NCBI GenBank assembly: GCA_029961685.1
Contig: JARWKL010000004.1
Coordinates: 24,681,610 to 24,745,609, forward strand
From: Aristolochia californica
Taxonomy: Eukaryota; Streptophyta; Magnoliopsida; Piperales; Aristolochiaceae
Direction: 5' to 3'
Length of the DNA stretch: 64,000 bases
Below are positions 1-9,800 of the stretch, in pieces. Under the pieces are notes generated by a model, which was not told the origin of the DNA, searched no databases, and saw only the letters and a list, made by a program, of their open reading frames with translations. Each line of letters opens with the position of its first letter. Within the stretch, counting starts at the first letter, position 1. The position numbers and the translations under genes were made by a program.

Positions 1-392
1 TTGAATTTATGGAAAAGTGAAATACTTCATTGACATCAATAACTTGTTTTAATCAGAGTACATGAACTTCTATTTATAATAGATGAAGGTAGTAGAGTCC
101 AATTACAATAAAACTACCCTTGTCCCAGTTACACCCAAACTCTAACACTTACAGATAAGTCCTAACACAATTAAATAACTCAATATTGATCAAAGACAAA
201 CATAACTCAAACTAAAACTCTTCTTCGTCGTGACCCTAAGATAAATATACTTTTGTGAGTCCTTCTTGATCTTCCAACTGATATGATAAGGATGCCAACT
301 CATGGTAATCATTGTGGGTCCTACTTCTTATGAGCTTGGGCTCATCTTGTGGGCCTTCCTTGGTCATGTGGGTTTGAGCTTATCTTTCAACA
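1..392 (-). repeat. 3' LTR of element 1 (left copy)
   Basis: Matches the right copy from its third base, so the terminal TG lies just outside the window; it ends in CA at 391-392. On the minus strand a TATAAATA box lies at 71-78, the likely core promoter of the LTR. Compared with 1436-1874 it has scattered substitutions and lacks an extra stretch of about 47 bp near the right end. Confidence 0.88.
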
Positions 393-406
393 CTCCCCCT
401 CAAGCT
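393..406 (-). other. Polypurine tract of element 1
   Basis: On the minus strand this reads CTTGAGGGGGAGTG immediately before the 3' LTR start TGTTGAAAG. This is the usual copia layout for the plus-strand priming tract and fixes the orientation of the element. Confidence 0.8.
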
Positions 407-723
407 GGGGGTGAGAGAACAACATGAACTCCCAACTTGCTGCAAATGATGTATAGAATAGTTTTTTATAAAATGACACATCTTCCAATATGCTTTCATC
501 TTCCAATACTCCCCCTCACGCTGTTGCGTCCTTTATTGAAGCCTTACGAAAATCACTCCTAGCCGGTAAGCATTGCTTCATACCCCAGTCCTAATGCTGG
601 ATGTAGGACACACTCCACTTCTATCGGTAGTGTGTCTATCGGCATTGCTCTGAAGTGTCCACCACCATGTCCCTCCACAGGACAACGACTCTCAAGTGGT
701 AGGAGACATAAAAGCCATTACAA

Positions 724-764
<41 letters not shown>
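724..764 (+). repeat. Poly-G run of 41 bases
   Basis: An uninterrupted run of 41 G inside the element's internal region. The related elements have no such run at the matching place. It could be a real slippage expansion or an artefact of sequencing or assembly; the sequence cannot tell which. Confidence 0.95.
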
Positions 765-765
<1 letters not shown>

Positions 766-790
766 GGGGATAACATAGATGTAATTTTAA

Positions 791-957
791 GTTCCTCCGT
801 CATGGACTTTCAACCACAAATAATTTTGATCTTTTTGATGGGGATGAAGTTCCTCCATCATGGACTTCCAACCACAAATAATTTTGATCTTTTGGATGGG
901 GATGAAGTTCCTCCATCATGGATTCCCAACCACTAATAATTTTCATCTTTTTGACGG
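791..957. repeat. 58-bp tandem repeat, three copies
   Basis: Copies begin at 791, 849 and 907, each starting GTTCCTCC and containing ACCACAAATAATTTTGATC or a one- or two-base variant. The third copy is shorter at its end. It is a local minisatellite in the non-coding body of element 1 and explains the repetitive peptide in the overlapping minus-strand frame. Confidence 0.9.
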
Positions 958-1423
958 GGTAAAATAAATGATGACATGGGGCCACCTCTTCTTCTATAAT
1001 AATGTCCCCAAAGAGACATAATAGCTGCAGTTGAATATAACACGACCATCTTCCAACACATATAACACGAACCAAATAATAAACTTTGTAAAAGAACCCA
1101 TGAAATAATCTAATATAATTTTTTTTTCTTAGATGCACCAGCTTCATCTTTTGTGCTCCCCCTTTCTTGAATATTTTGGTCACATAAACTCATCCACAAC
1201 ATATGGAATAAAATACCTCTTTCTTGTACTTCTTGTACTTCTCGTACTTCTCCCCCTAAAGCTGGGAGGTAATGGCAGTGATCCTAGCTTGAACCAAATA
1301 TCATAGATTAAGAAATAAGCCCATATAACATAGATGCATAGATAAGCCCTCAAACCAGGGATAAGTGAGATATTTTTCTGATATATCAACTCAAAAAGTG
1401 AGGCAAAACAATGGGTACATGAA

Positions 1424-1435
1424 CCTCTGATACCA
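1424..1435 (-). other. Primer-binding site of element 1 (initiator Met-tRNA type)
   Basis: On the minus strand, TGGTATCAGAGG follows directly after the LTR end CAACA. This is the common plant copia and gypsy primer site, complementary to the 3' end of initiator methionine tRNA. Confidence 0.88.
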
Positions 1436-1874
1436 TGTTGAATTTATGGAAAAGTGAAATACTTCATTGACATCAATAACTTGTTGTAATTAGAGTACAT
1501 GAACCTCTATTTATAATAGAGGAAGGTAGTAGAGTCCAATTACAATAAAACTACCCTTGTCCCAATTACACCCAAACTCTAACACTTAAAGATAAGTCCT
1601 AACACAATTAAATAACTCAATATTGATAAAAGACAAACATAACTCAAACTAAAACTTTTCTTGGTCATGAACCTAAGATAAAGATACTTTTGTGAGTCCT
1701 TGATCTTCCAACTGATGTGATAAGGATGCCAGCTCATGGTAATCATTGTGGGTCCTACTTCTTATGGGCTTGGGCCCATCTTGTGGGCCCTCCTTGGTCA
1801 TGTGGCACATCTTATAATAATCTTAGATATGTGGGCCTTCCTTGGTCGTGTGGGCTTGAGCTTATCTTTCAATA
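1436..1874 (-). repeat. 5' LTR of element 1 (right copy)
   Basis: Starts TGTTGAATTTATGG on the plus strand and ends TTTCAATA where CA is expected, a single substitution at the terminus. A minus-strand TATAAATA box is at 1508-1515. It is about 439 bp, longer than the left copy because of an extra segment around 1800-1850 that partly duplicates the neighbouring GTGGGCC...CCTTGGTC motif. The next bases continue a gypsy reading frame. Confidence 0.88.
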
Positions 1875-3323
1875 GCGGGTACTCTGAATAAAGCTATTGA
1901 TGCCCTCTCCCATCGTTCCAAAGACCAACTGCATTTGGCTGCCATCAGTCACCCCACTTCTATCTTACTAGATTCCATCAGAGAAGAACACCAGCACACA
2001 CCAAATTTATAGGAGTTGTCACAGCAGATTGTTGCAGGCACTAAGTCAGCCCACTGGTCCGTTCATGACCACATTATTCTCTATAAAAAGCATATCTAGC
2101 ATCCACTTCACCATTGGTAGCACTGGCTGCCTCATCTTATCATGACAACAAGCATAAAGGGGTGCAGAAAACTCTTCCATGCATCCGGGAATATTTTTAT
2201 TGGCCAAGGATGAAATCCACAGTTGCAACGTATGTGGCTGAGTGTCTAGTGTGTCAACGGAACAAAGCTGATCATTTTGAGTCCAGCTGGCATCTTACAA
2301 CCACTCAATCTTCCCACACAGGTATGGGCAGACATTTCTAAGGATTTCATTGAAGGGCTTCCGAAAACTTCGAGCAAATCGGTTCTCTTGGTGGTGGTAG
2401 ACCATTTTTCTAAATATGCACACTTTATTCCTATGGAGCATCCCTATACAGCAGCCACTGTAGCCCAAGTTTTCTTTTCCAACATTGTCCGCCTCCACGG
2501 TATTCCGGAATCCATCGTCAGTGATCGAGATGTGGTATTTACTAGTATCTTTTGGAAGGACATTTTCAAGTTTTGTGGTACCAAACTCAAATACTCCTCC
2601 GCATATCACCCTCAAACAGACGGCCAGACTGAGGTGGTCAACCGCACCATTGAGATGTACTTGTGGTGTTTTTTGGGGGACAATCCTAAAAAGTGGGTAG
2701 ATTGCCTTCCTTGGGCAGAGTACTGCTACAACACGTCTTTCCACGCGGCTTTACATGAAACAAAATTGAAAATACTATATGGCAGGGATCCTCCTCGCTT
2801 GCTCTCCTATGCTCGTGGAACTACCAAAGTGGATGTAGTAAGCTCTTATAACTCGTGGTCAATTTTTGGAATTCATTGTCCAACACCTTCGAACAACTCA
2901 AGCCCGCATGAAGCACTATTATGATCAGGGACACCGCGATATTCAGTACAATCCGGATGACTTTCTATGGCTCCACCGTCAACCTTACCGTCAAAATTCT
3001 ATTGAAGGCACTCATCACAAGCTTTCTCCAAAATATTTTGGCCCCTTCAAAATTATCCAGCGTACTGGGCAGGTTGCATATAAGCTACAAATTCCTCCAG
3101 AGTTCAAGCTACACAATGTCTTTCATGTCTCCTTACTCAAGCCACTCAAGGGTCCCGCCCCCAATCTATTCCCGCCTTACCACCAATTGAAGATGGTAAA
3201 GTTTCTCTCACTCTTGCCAAAATATTAAGTGCTCGGCTGAATCATGAGCGCAGAGAAGTCCTAGTCCAGTGGACACACATAGATGCCACAAAAGCCACTT
3301 GGGAAGACCTAGATGTTTTCTAG
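1875..3323 (+). pseudogene. Ty3/gypsy chromovirus pol, 3' part, frameshifted
   Basis: Decayed C-terminal half of a gypsy polyprotein. From 1875 the frame reads the RNase H tail (NKAIDALSHR). A zinc-binding HHCC integrase segment follows in another frame (about 2140-2280: HKG, YWPRMK, CLVCQRNK). The integrase core is at about 2310-2810, with acidic residues in DFIEGLP, VSDRD and DGQTEVVNR fitting the DDE triad. The C-terminal integrase part is at 2866-3176 (KLSPKYFGPFKI, HNVFHVSLLK). A chromodomain-like tail lies at about 3180-3320 (VLVQWTHID, ATWEDLD). At least three frame changes and several stops show it is dead. The 5' half is missing because element 1 interrupts it. Chromoviruses commonly target heterochromatin, which fits the satellite context. 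Confidence 0.9.
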
Positions 3324-3365
3324 CATGTCTACCCTACATTCGAGCTTGCGGACAAGCTCTTTCTC

Positions 3366-3377
3366 CAAGGGGGGGAG
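3366..3377 (+). other. Polypurine tract of the chromovirus
   Basis: A run of A and G (AAGGGGGGGAG and following T boundary) immediately precedes the 3' LTR start TGATGTTATGG, as expected for second-strand priming. Confidence 0.8.
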
Positions 3378-3876
3378 TGATGTTATGGACTCCATAGCAG
3401 GACGAGTCATCCAGAGGCGACGCGGGTGAGTTGGTGACTCAGTGGAACAGCCAAGTACTATAGGATTATATTTCTATTTTATTTCATAAGTCGTTAGCAT
3501 GTATATGTCTATTTTATTTCATAAGTCGTTAGCATGTAAGCCACAATGGCAGGATTGTAAAAACATTCAATTGGGCCCTTAGCGTGAATTTCTTTAAGGG
3601 AGCTCAAGAAATGAAATTAGGCAAGAATGATTTCAACCTAACCAGGATCGGGATTCTCCTCTAAGGAACCCAGGATTGGCGTTCTCCTTGACGAACCCAA
3701 GGTTCAGGCATCCCTTCGACGAGTCTGACTCCACATCTCCAATCCTTCCTTCATTCCCTCCCATTCTCGGCATCATAGGTCGACCAGGAAAGTCCGTTAG
3801 GCCTGGTTCATCCCCTGTTCCCCTTGGCGATCCTTCCCTTCGTCAAGTGACGAGGTCTATGGTCAGGACCACAACA
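3378..3876 (+). repeat. 3' LTR of the Ty3/gypsy chromovirus
   Basis: About 499 bp from TGATGTTATGG to CCACAACA. It begins at the end of the polypurine tract and ends where satellite A monomer sequence (TATTTTTACATGAAATAC) starts, so the chromovirus was inserted directly into the satellite. Its opening part resembles the sequence at 15265-15283 plus 15634 onward, pointing to a related gypsy element there. The open frame at 3676-3912 lies in the LTR and is not considered a gene. Confidence 0.85.
3473..3540. repeat. 35-bp direct duplication in the gypsy LTR
   Basis: TCTATTTTATTTCATAAGTC and the following GTTAGCATGTA occur at 3473 and again at 3508, almost unchanged. A simple tandem duplication of promoter-side LTR sequence. 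Confidence 0.9.
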
Positions 3877-6800
3877 TATTTTTACATGAAATACATTTCC
3901 AATGTTTCCTAAAAAAAGGTACTAACATGGCGTTATAGTTGTAGAAAGTAATTTGTTTCAACTAAAATTGCCTTACCACAAAATTTTCTTGCAAAGAATT
4001 TTCAGCTAGAAAAGTGTTTCTAGGAAACATGAGGCATTAATGATCCCAAGTATTGCATTTTTACTAGAAATATTTTTCCAAAATTTCCTGAAAAAAATGC
4101 ACTAACAAGTTTTTATAGTTGTGTAAAGTAATAATTTTCAGCAAAAATTGCATCACCACAAAATTTTCCTGATAAAAGTTTTCAACTTGAAAAGTGTTTC
4201 CACCAAAGTCAAGGCATTAATGGTCCCTGGAGACATATTTTTACTACAAATATTTTTCCATGGTTTTCCTGGAAAAAATACACAAAGCCTTATAGTTGTA
4301 GAAAGAAATTTGTTGCAAGAACACGACCTTATAGTTGTAGAATGTAATTTGCTTCAACAAAAATTGCCTTAAATTTTTTTTCCTAGAAAACATTTACACC
4401 TTGAAAAAGTGGTTCCAAGAAACATGAAGCACTAATGGGTCCCTGGAGATGTGTTTTTTTGGAAATACATTTCCAATGTTTCCTAAAAAAAGGCTTTAAG
4501 AAGGAGTTATAGTTGTAGAAAGTAATTTATTTTAACAAATATTGCCTTACCACCAAATTTTCCTGACATGAATTTTCAACAAGAAAAATGTTTCTAGGAA
4601 ACATGAGGCACTAATGGTCTCTGGAGATACATTTTTACTAAAAATATTTTTTTAACATTTCCCAAAAAAAATAAAAAATGTACCAACAAGGCCTCTATTT
4701 GTTTAAGCAAATATTGCCTTACTACAAAGTTTTCCTGGTAGGAATTTTCTGATAGAGAAGTGTTTCCTGGAAACATGAGGCACTAATGGTTCCTAAAGAT
4801 GTATTTTTACTACGAATAAATTTTGAAAGTTTTTAAAAAATGCACTAACAAGACCTTCTAGTTGTAGAAAGAAATTTTTTATGCAAAAAATTGCAACATT
4901 AAAAAAAAAATCTTCGTAAGAAATTTTTATCTTGAAAGTTGTTTCTAGGAAACATGAGGAACTAATGATCCCTATAGATGTGTATTTACTAGAAATAGTT
5001 TTCCAACGTTTCCAGAAAACTGCACTAGCAAGGTCTTATAGTTGTAGATAGTAATTATTTTAGCAAAAATAGCCTTACCACAATTTTTCGAGTAACATTT
5101 TTAATCTTGAAAAGTGTTTTCAGTAAACTTGCGGCACAAATGGTCTTTAGATACATATTTTTGAAAGAAATATATTACCAGTATTTTCGAAAAAAAATGC
5201 ACTAACAAGGTCATATAGTTGAGGAAAGTAATATGTTTCAGCAAAAATGTCTTACCACCAATTTTTTTGGAAAAATATTTCAATGAGAAAAGTGTTTCCA
5301 GGAAACAAGAGGCACTAATGGTCCCTAGAGACGTATTTTTACTTGAAATGCTTTTCCAATGGTTCCTGAAATATTGCACTAACAATGACTTATAGTAGCA
5401 GAATGTAATTTGTTTTAGCAAAAATTGCCTCTCCACAAATTTTTTTTTGGTAAGAATTTTCTACGAGAAAAGTGTTTCTTAGAAACATGAGGCACTAATA
5501 GTCCCTGGAGACATATTTTTACTAAAACTTTTCCAATGGTTCCTGAAATATTGTAGTAACTAGGACTTAGAGTAATAGAATGTAACTTCTTTCACCCAAA
5601 ATTGCCTCTTCAAAAAAATATCTTGGTAGTATTTTTTTGCTTGAAAAATGTTTCCTAGAAACAAGAGGCACTAATAGTCTCTATAGACTAATTTTTAGTA
5701 GAAATACTTTTCCAACATTTAAGAAAAGAATGCATTAGAAAAGCCAAATAGTTGTAGAAAGTAATTTGATTCAGCAAAAATATCTTAACACAATTTTTGT
5801 GGGATGAAATTTTCAGCTTGAAAAGTGTTTCCAAAAAACATGGGAAACTAATGGACCTTGGAGATGTATTTTTACTATAAATAAATTTCCAATATTTCCT
5901 AAAAATGCAGTAACAAGGCTTTATAGTTGTAAAAAGTTATTTGATTAAGCAAAAAATATCTCACCATAAAAAATTTCTAGTAAGCATTTTTTTCTTGAAA
6001 AGAGTTTCCCAACAACTTGAGACACTAATGGTCCCTGAAGCTGTATTTTTACTAGAAATACTTTTGCAACATTTCCTTTGAAAAAGGCAATAAAAAGGCC
6101 TTATAATTGTAGCAAGTAAATGTTTTAGCAAAAATTGTCACACCATAAAATTTTCCTCGTAAGAATTTTCAGCTAGAAAGATGTTTCCAGAAAACATGAG
6201 GCACTAATAGTCCCTGGAGACGTATTTTCACTATAAATACTTTTTCAATGTCTCCTAAAAAATGCAGTAACATGGCCATTTAGTTGTAGAATGTATTTTG
6301 TTTCTGCAAAATATAGTTCTCCACAAAATTGTCCTTGTAAGAATTTTCAGCTAGAAAAGTGTTCCAAGAAACATGAAGCACTAATGGTCTTTGGATATGT
6401 ATTATTATTAGAAACACTTTTCTAACGTTTGTTGGAAAAAAAAAAGAACTAACAAAGGCCTCATAGTTGTAGAAAGTAATTTGTTTCTACAAATATTGTC
6501 ATACCACAATTTTCCAGGTATGAATTTTCAGTTCGAAAAGTGTTTCTGGGAAATATGAGGTCTATGGGTCCCTGGAGACATATTTTTACAAGAAAAACAT
6601 TTCCATATTTTCCTGATAAAATGCACAAACAAGGCCTTATGGTCATAGAAAGTAATTTGTTTCAGAAAAAAAAAATTTCTACAATTATTTCTTGGTAAGA
6701 ATTTACAGCTAGAAAAGTGTCTAGGAAACATGACGCACTAATGGTCCCTGGAGACGTATTTTTTCAAGAAATTCTTTGACAATGTTTTTTGAAAAATGAA

Positions 6801-9800
6801 ACTAATAGTCCCTATAGACATATTTTTACTAGAAATACTTTTCTAATATTTCCCTAAGAAATATACTAACAAGGCCTTATAGTTGTAAGAAGTAATTTGT
6901 TTCATAAAAAATTGCCTAACCACAAAATTTTCTTGGTAAGAATTTTCAGCTTGAAAAGTGTTTCCTCAAAACGTCTTTGGAGACGTATTTTTACTACAAA
7001 TAGTTTTCCAACATTTCTTGAAAAATGCACTAACAAGATGTTATAGATGTAGAAAGTAATTTTGTTTTAGAAAAAAAGCCTGGCCACAAATTTTTCCTTG
7101 TAAGAATTTTCAAGTAAAAAAGTGTTTCCAGGAAACATGTGGCACTAATGGTCCAAGAAGATGATTTTTTAATGGAAAAAAATTTCCAGTTATTCCTAAA
7201 AAAATGCATTATCAAAGCCTAATAGACGTAGAAAGTACGTTGTTTCAGAAAAAAATGCCTCACCACAAAATTTTCTTTAAAAGAATTTTGAGCTAGATAA
7301 ATGTTTCCATGAAACATTGGGGACTAATGGTCCCTAGAGACACATTTTTACAAGAAATATTTTTCCAAATATTCCTTAAAAAATACCCTAACTAGGCCTT
7401 ATATTATTAAAAAGTAATTTGTTTCAACAAAAAATGCCTGACTAAAAGAATATCCTTGTAGGAATTTTTAGCTAGAAAAGTGTTTCCAAGAAACATGTGG
7501 CACTAATGGTCTCTAAAGATGTATTTTGACCAGAAATACTTTTCCAACGTTTCCTAAAAAACTGAACTAACAAGGCCTTATAGTTATAAAAATTTATTTC
7601 ATTCATCAAAAATTGCCTTACGACAAAAATTTCTTATTGGGAATTTTTAACAAGAAAAGTGTTTTAGGTAACAAGAAGCACTAATGGTCCCTGTAGTTTT
7701 ATTTTTACAAGAAATATATTGCCAAGTTTTTTTGAATTTGTTTACTAAAAAAACCTTATAGTTGTTGAAAGAAATTTGTTTCAGCAAAAAATGCATTACC
7801 ACTAAATTTTCCCTGTAAGAATTTTCAGCTAGAAAAGTGTTTCAAGAAAACATGAGGCAGTAATCATCCCTGGAGACTTATTTTTACTAGAAATACATTT
7901 TAAAAATTTAGCAAAAAAAACACTAACAAGGCCTTATAGTTGTAGAATAATTTGTTTTCGCAAAAATTGCCTTACCACAAAATTTTCTTGGTAAGAATTT
8001 AAATTTGAATAGTGTTTCAAGGAAACATGATGCACTAATGGTCCCTACAAATGTATTTTTACAAGAAATAATTTTCCATTATTTCCTGAAAAAATGCACT
8101 AACAAGGTCGTACTGTTGTAAAAAGTAATTTGTTTAACCAAAAATTTCTTTACTAAAAAATTTTCCTAGAAAGAATTTTCAGCGAGAAAAGTGTTTCTAG
8201 GAAACAAGAGGCACTAATGGTCACTTGAGATGTATTTTTACTAGAAGTACTTTTCCAACATTTTTCATAAAAGTACACGAACAAGGCCTTATAGTGGTAG
8301 AATATAATTTGGTTCAACAAAAATTATTATTCCAAAAAATTTTCTTGGTAATAATTTTCTTCTAGAAAAGTGTTTCTAGGAAACAGGAGGCACTAATGGT
8401 CCCTAGAGACATATTTGTGTGACTCCTGATCGTAGAATGTAATTTGTTTCAGTAAAAATTGCCTGAACCCAAAATTTTCCAACTAAGAAATTTTAGTTAG
8501 AAAAATGTTTCCAAGAAACATGAGGCATTAATGGTCTCAATTGATGTATTTTTTCTAGAAATATTTTTCCAACGTTTCCTAAAATGCACAAAAAAGGCCT
8601 TATAGTTGTAGAAAGCAATTTGGTTCAACAAAAAATGCCTAACCATAAAATTTACCTGGAATGAATTTTTAGAATGAAAAGTGTTCAGAGGAAACATGAG
8701 GCACTAATCGTCCCTAGGGATGTATTTTACATGAAAAATATTTCCAACATTTTCTGAAAAAATTCTATAAAACGGCATCATAGTTTTAGAAAATAATTTG
8801 TTTAAAAAATTGTCTTACCACAAAATTTTCTTGGTAAGAATGTTCAACTAGAAAAGTGTTTCCAGGAAACATGAAGCACTAATGGTCCCTAGAGACATAT
8901 TCCTACTAGAAATATTTTGCCAATGATTTCAAAAAAAGCAACTAACAAGGCATTATAGTTTTAGAAAGTAATTTATTTTATCAAAAATTGCTTGACCACA
9001 AAAGTTTTCAGGTAAGAATTTTCAACTAGAAAAGTGCACCCAAGAACAATGAAGTACTAATGATCCTTAAAGATGTATTTTTACTAGAAATACTTTTCCA
9101 ACATTTCCTTAAAAAGGCACTAAAAAGGCCTTATAGTTGTTGAAATAATTTGTTTCACCAAAATATCCCTAACCACAAAATTTTTGAGTAAGAATTTTCA
9201 GTTAGAAAAGTGTTTGCGTAAAACATCGTGCACAAACAGTCTTTATTAGAAATAACTAGAAATAACTAGTTATTTTTTACTAGAAATAACTTTCCAACAT
9301 TTCCTAGAAAAATGAAATGATAAGGCCTTATAGTAGTAGAAAGTAATTTGTTTTAGAAAAAAATGTCCCACCACAAAATTTTCTTAGTATTAATTTTTCA
9401 ACTAAAAAAGTGTTTCCAAGAAACTTGAGGCACTAATTGCCCTTGAAGAAGTATTTTTTACTATAAATAAATTTCCAAAATTTCCTAAAAAAAAATACAA
9501 AAACAAGGCTTTATAGTTGATGAAAGTAATTTGTATCACCAAAAATTGCTTTTCCACAAAATCTTTCTAGTAAGAATTTTTTTCTCAAAAAGTGTTTCCA
9601 AGAAACTTGAGGCACTAATGGTCCATGGAGATGTATTTTTATACGAAATACTTTTCCAAAGATTCCTAAAACATGCATGAACCAGGCCTTATAGTGGTAG
9701 AAAGTAATTTGTTTTAGCAAAAATACCCTAGCACTAAATTTTCGAGGTAAGAATGTTCTGCTAGAAAAGTGTTTCCAGGAAACATGAGGCACTAATAGTC

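Larger units (their letters stand above)
407..1423 (-). other. Internal region of element 1, no recognised protein
   Basis: No gag, protease, integrase or reverse transcriptase motif could be read in any frame. Two minus-strand frames (800-1183, 127 codons; 1180-1389, 69 codons) have no family resemblance that I can see, and the longer one is largely the translation of the 58-bp tandem repeat. Segments at 540-720 and 958-1076 match, in reverse complement, 28781-28990 and 28410-28530 of the third element, so conserved non-coding sequence is kept in this family. Confidence 0.6.
1..1874 (-). mobile_element. Non-autonomous copia-like LTR element (element 1)
   Basis: Two similar LTRs flank about 1.04 kb that encodes no recognisable retroelement protein. 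Read on the minus strand the order is 5' LTR (1436-1874), primer-binding site complementary to initiator Met-tRNA, internal region, purine-rich tract, 3' LTR (1-392). The element must be mobilised in trans, if at all, by an autonomous copia element; that is inference from the missing gag-pol. It sits inside a Ty3/gypsy pol sequence, whose reading resumes exactly at 1875. The internal region resembles those of the elements at 19174-26178 and 26677-29263, so the three form one family. The left end lies two bases outside the window, so the target duplication cannot be checked. Confidence 0.85.

Noticed and set aside
1875..1879. GCGGG as target duplication of element 1
   Set aside because: The matching left flank is outside the window, so it cannot be tested.
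3676..3912. 78-codon frame near the chromovirus end
   Set aside because: It overlaps the LTR and runs into satellite; no family resemblance.
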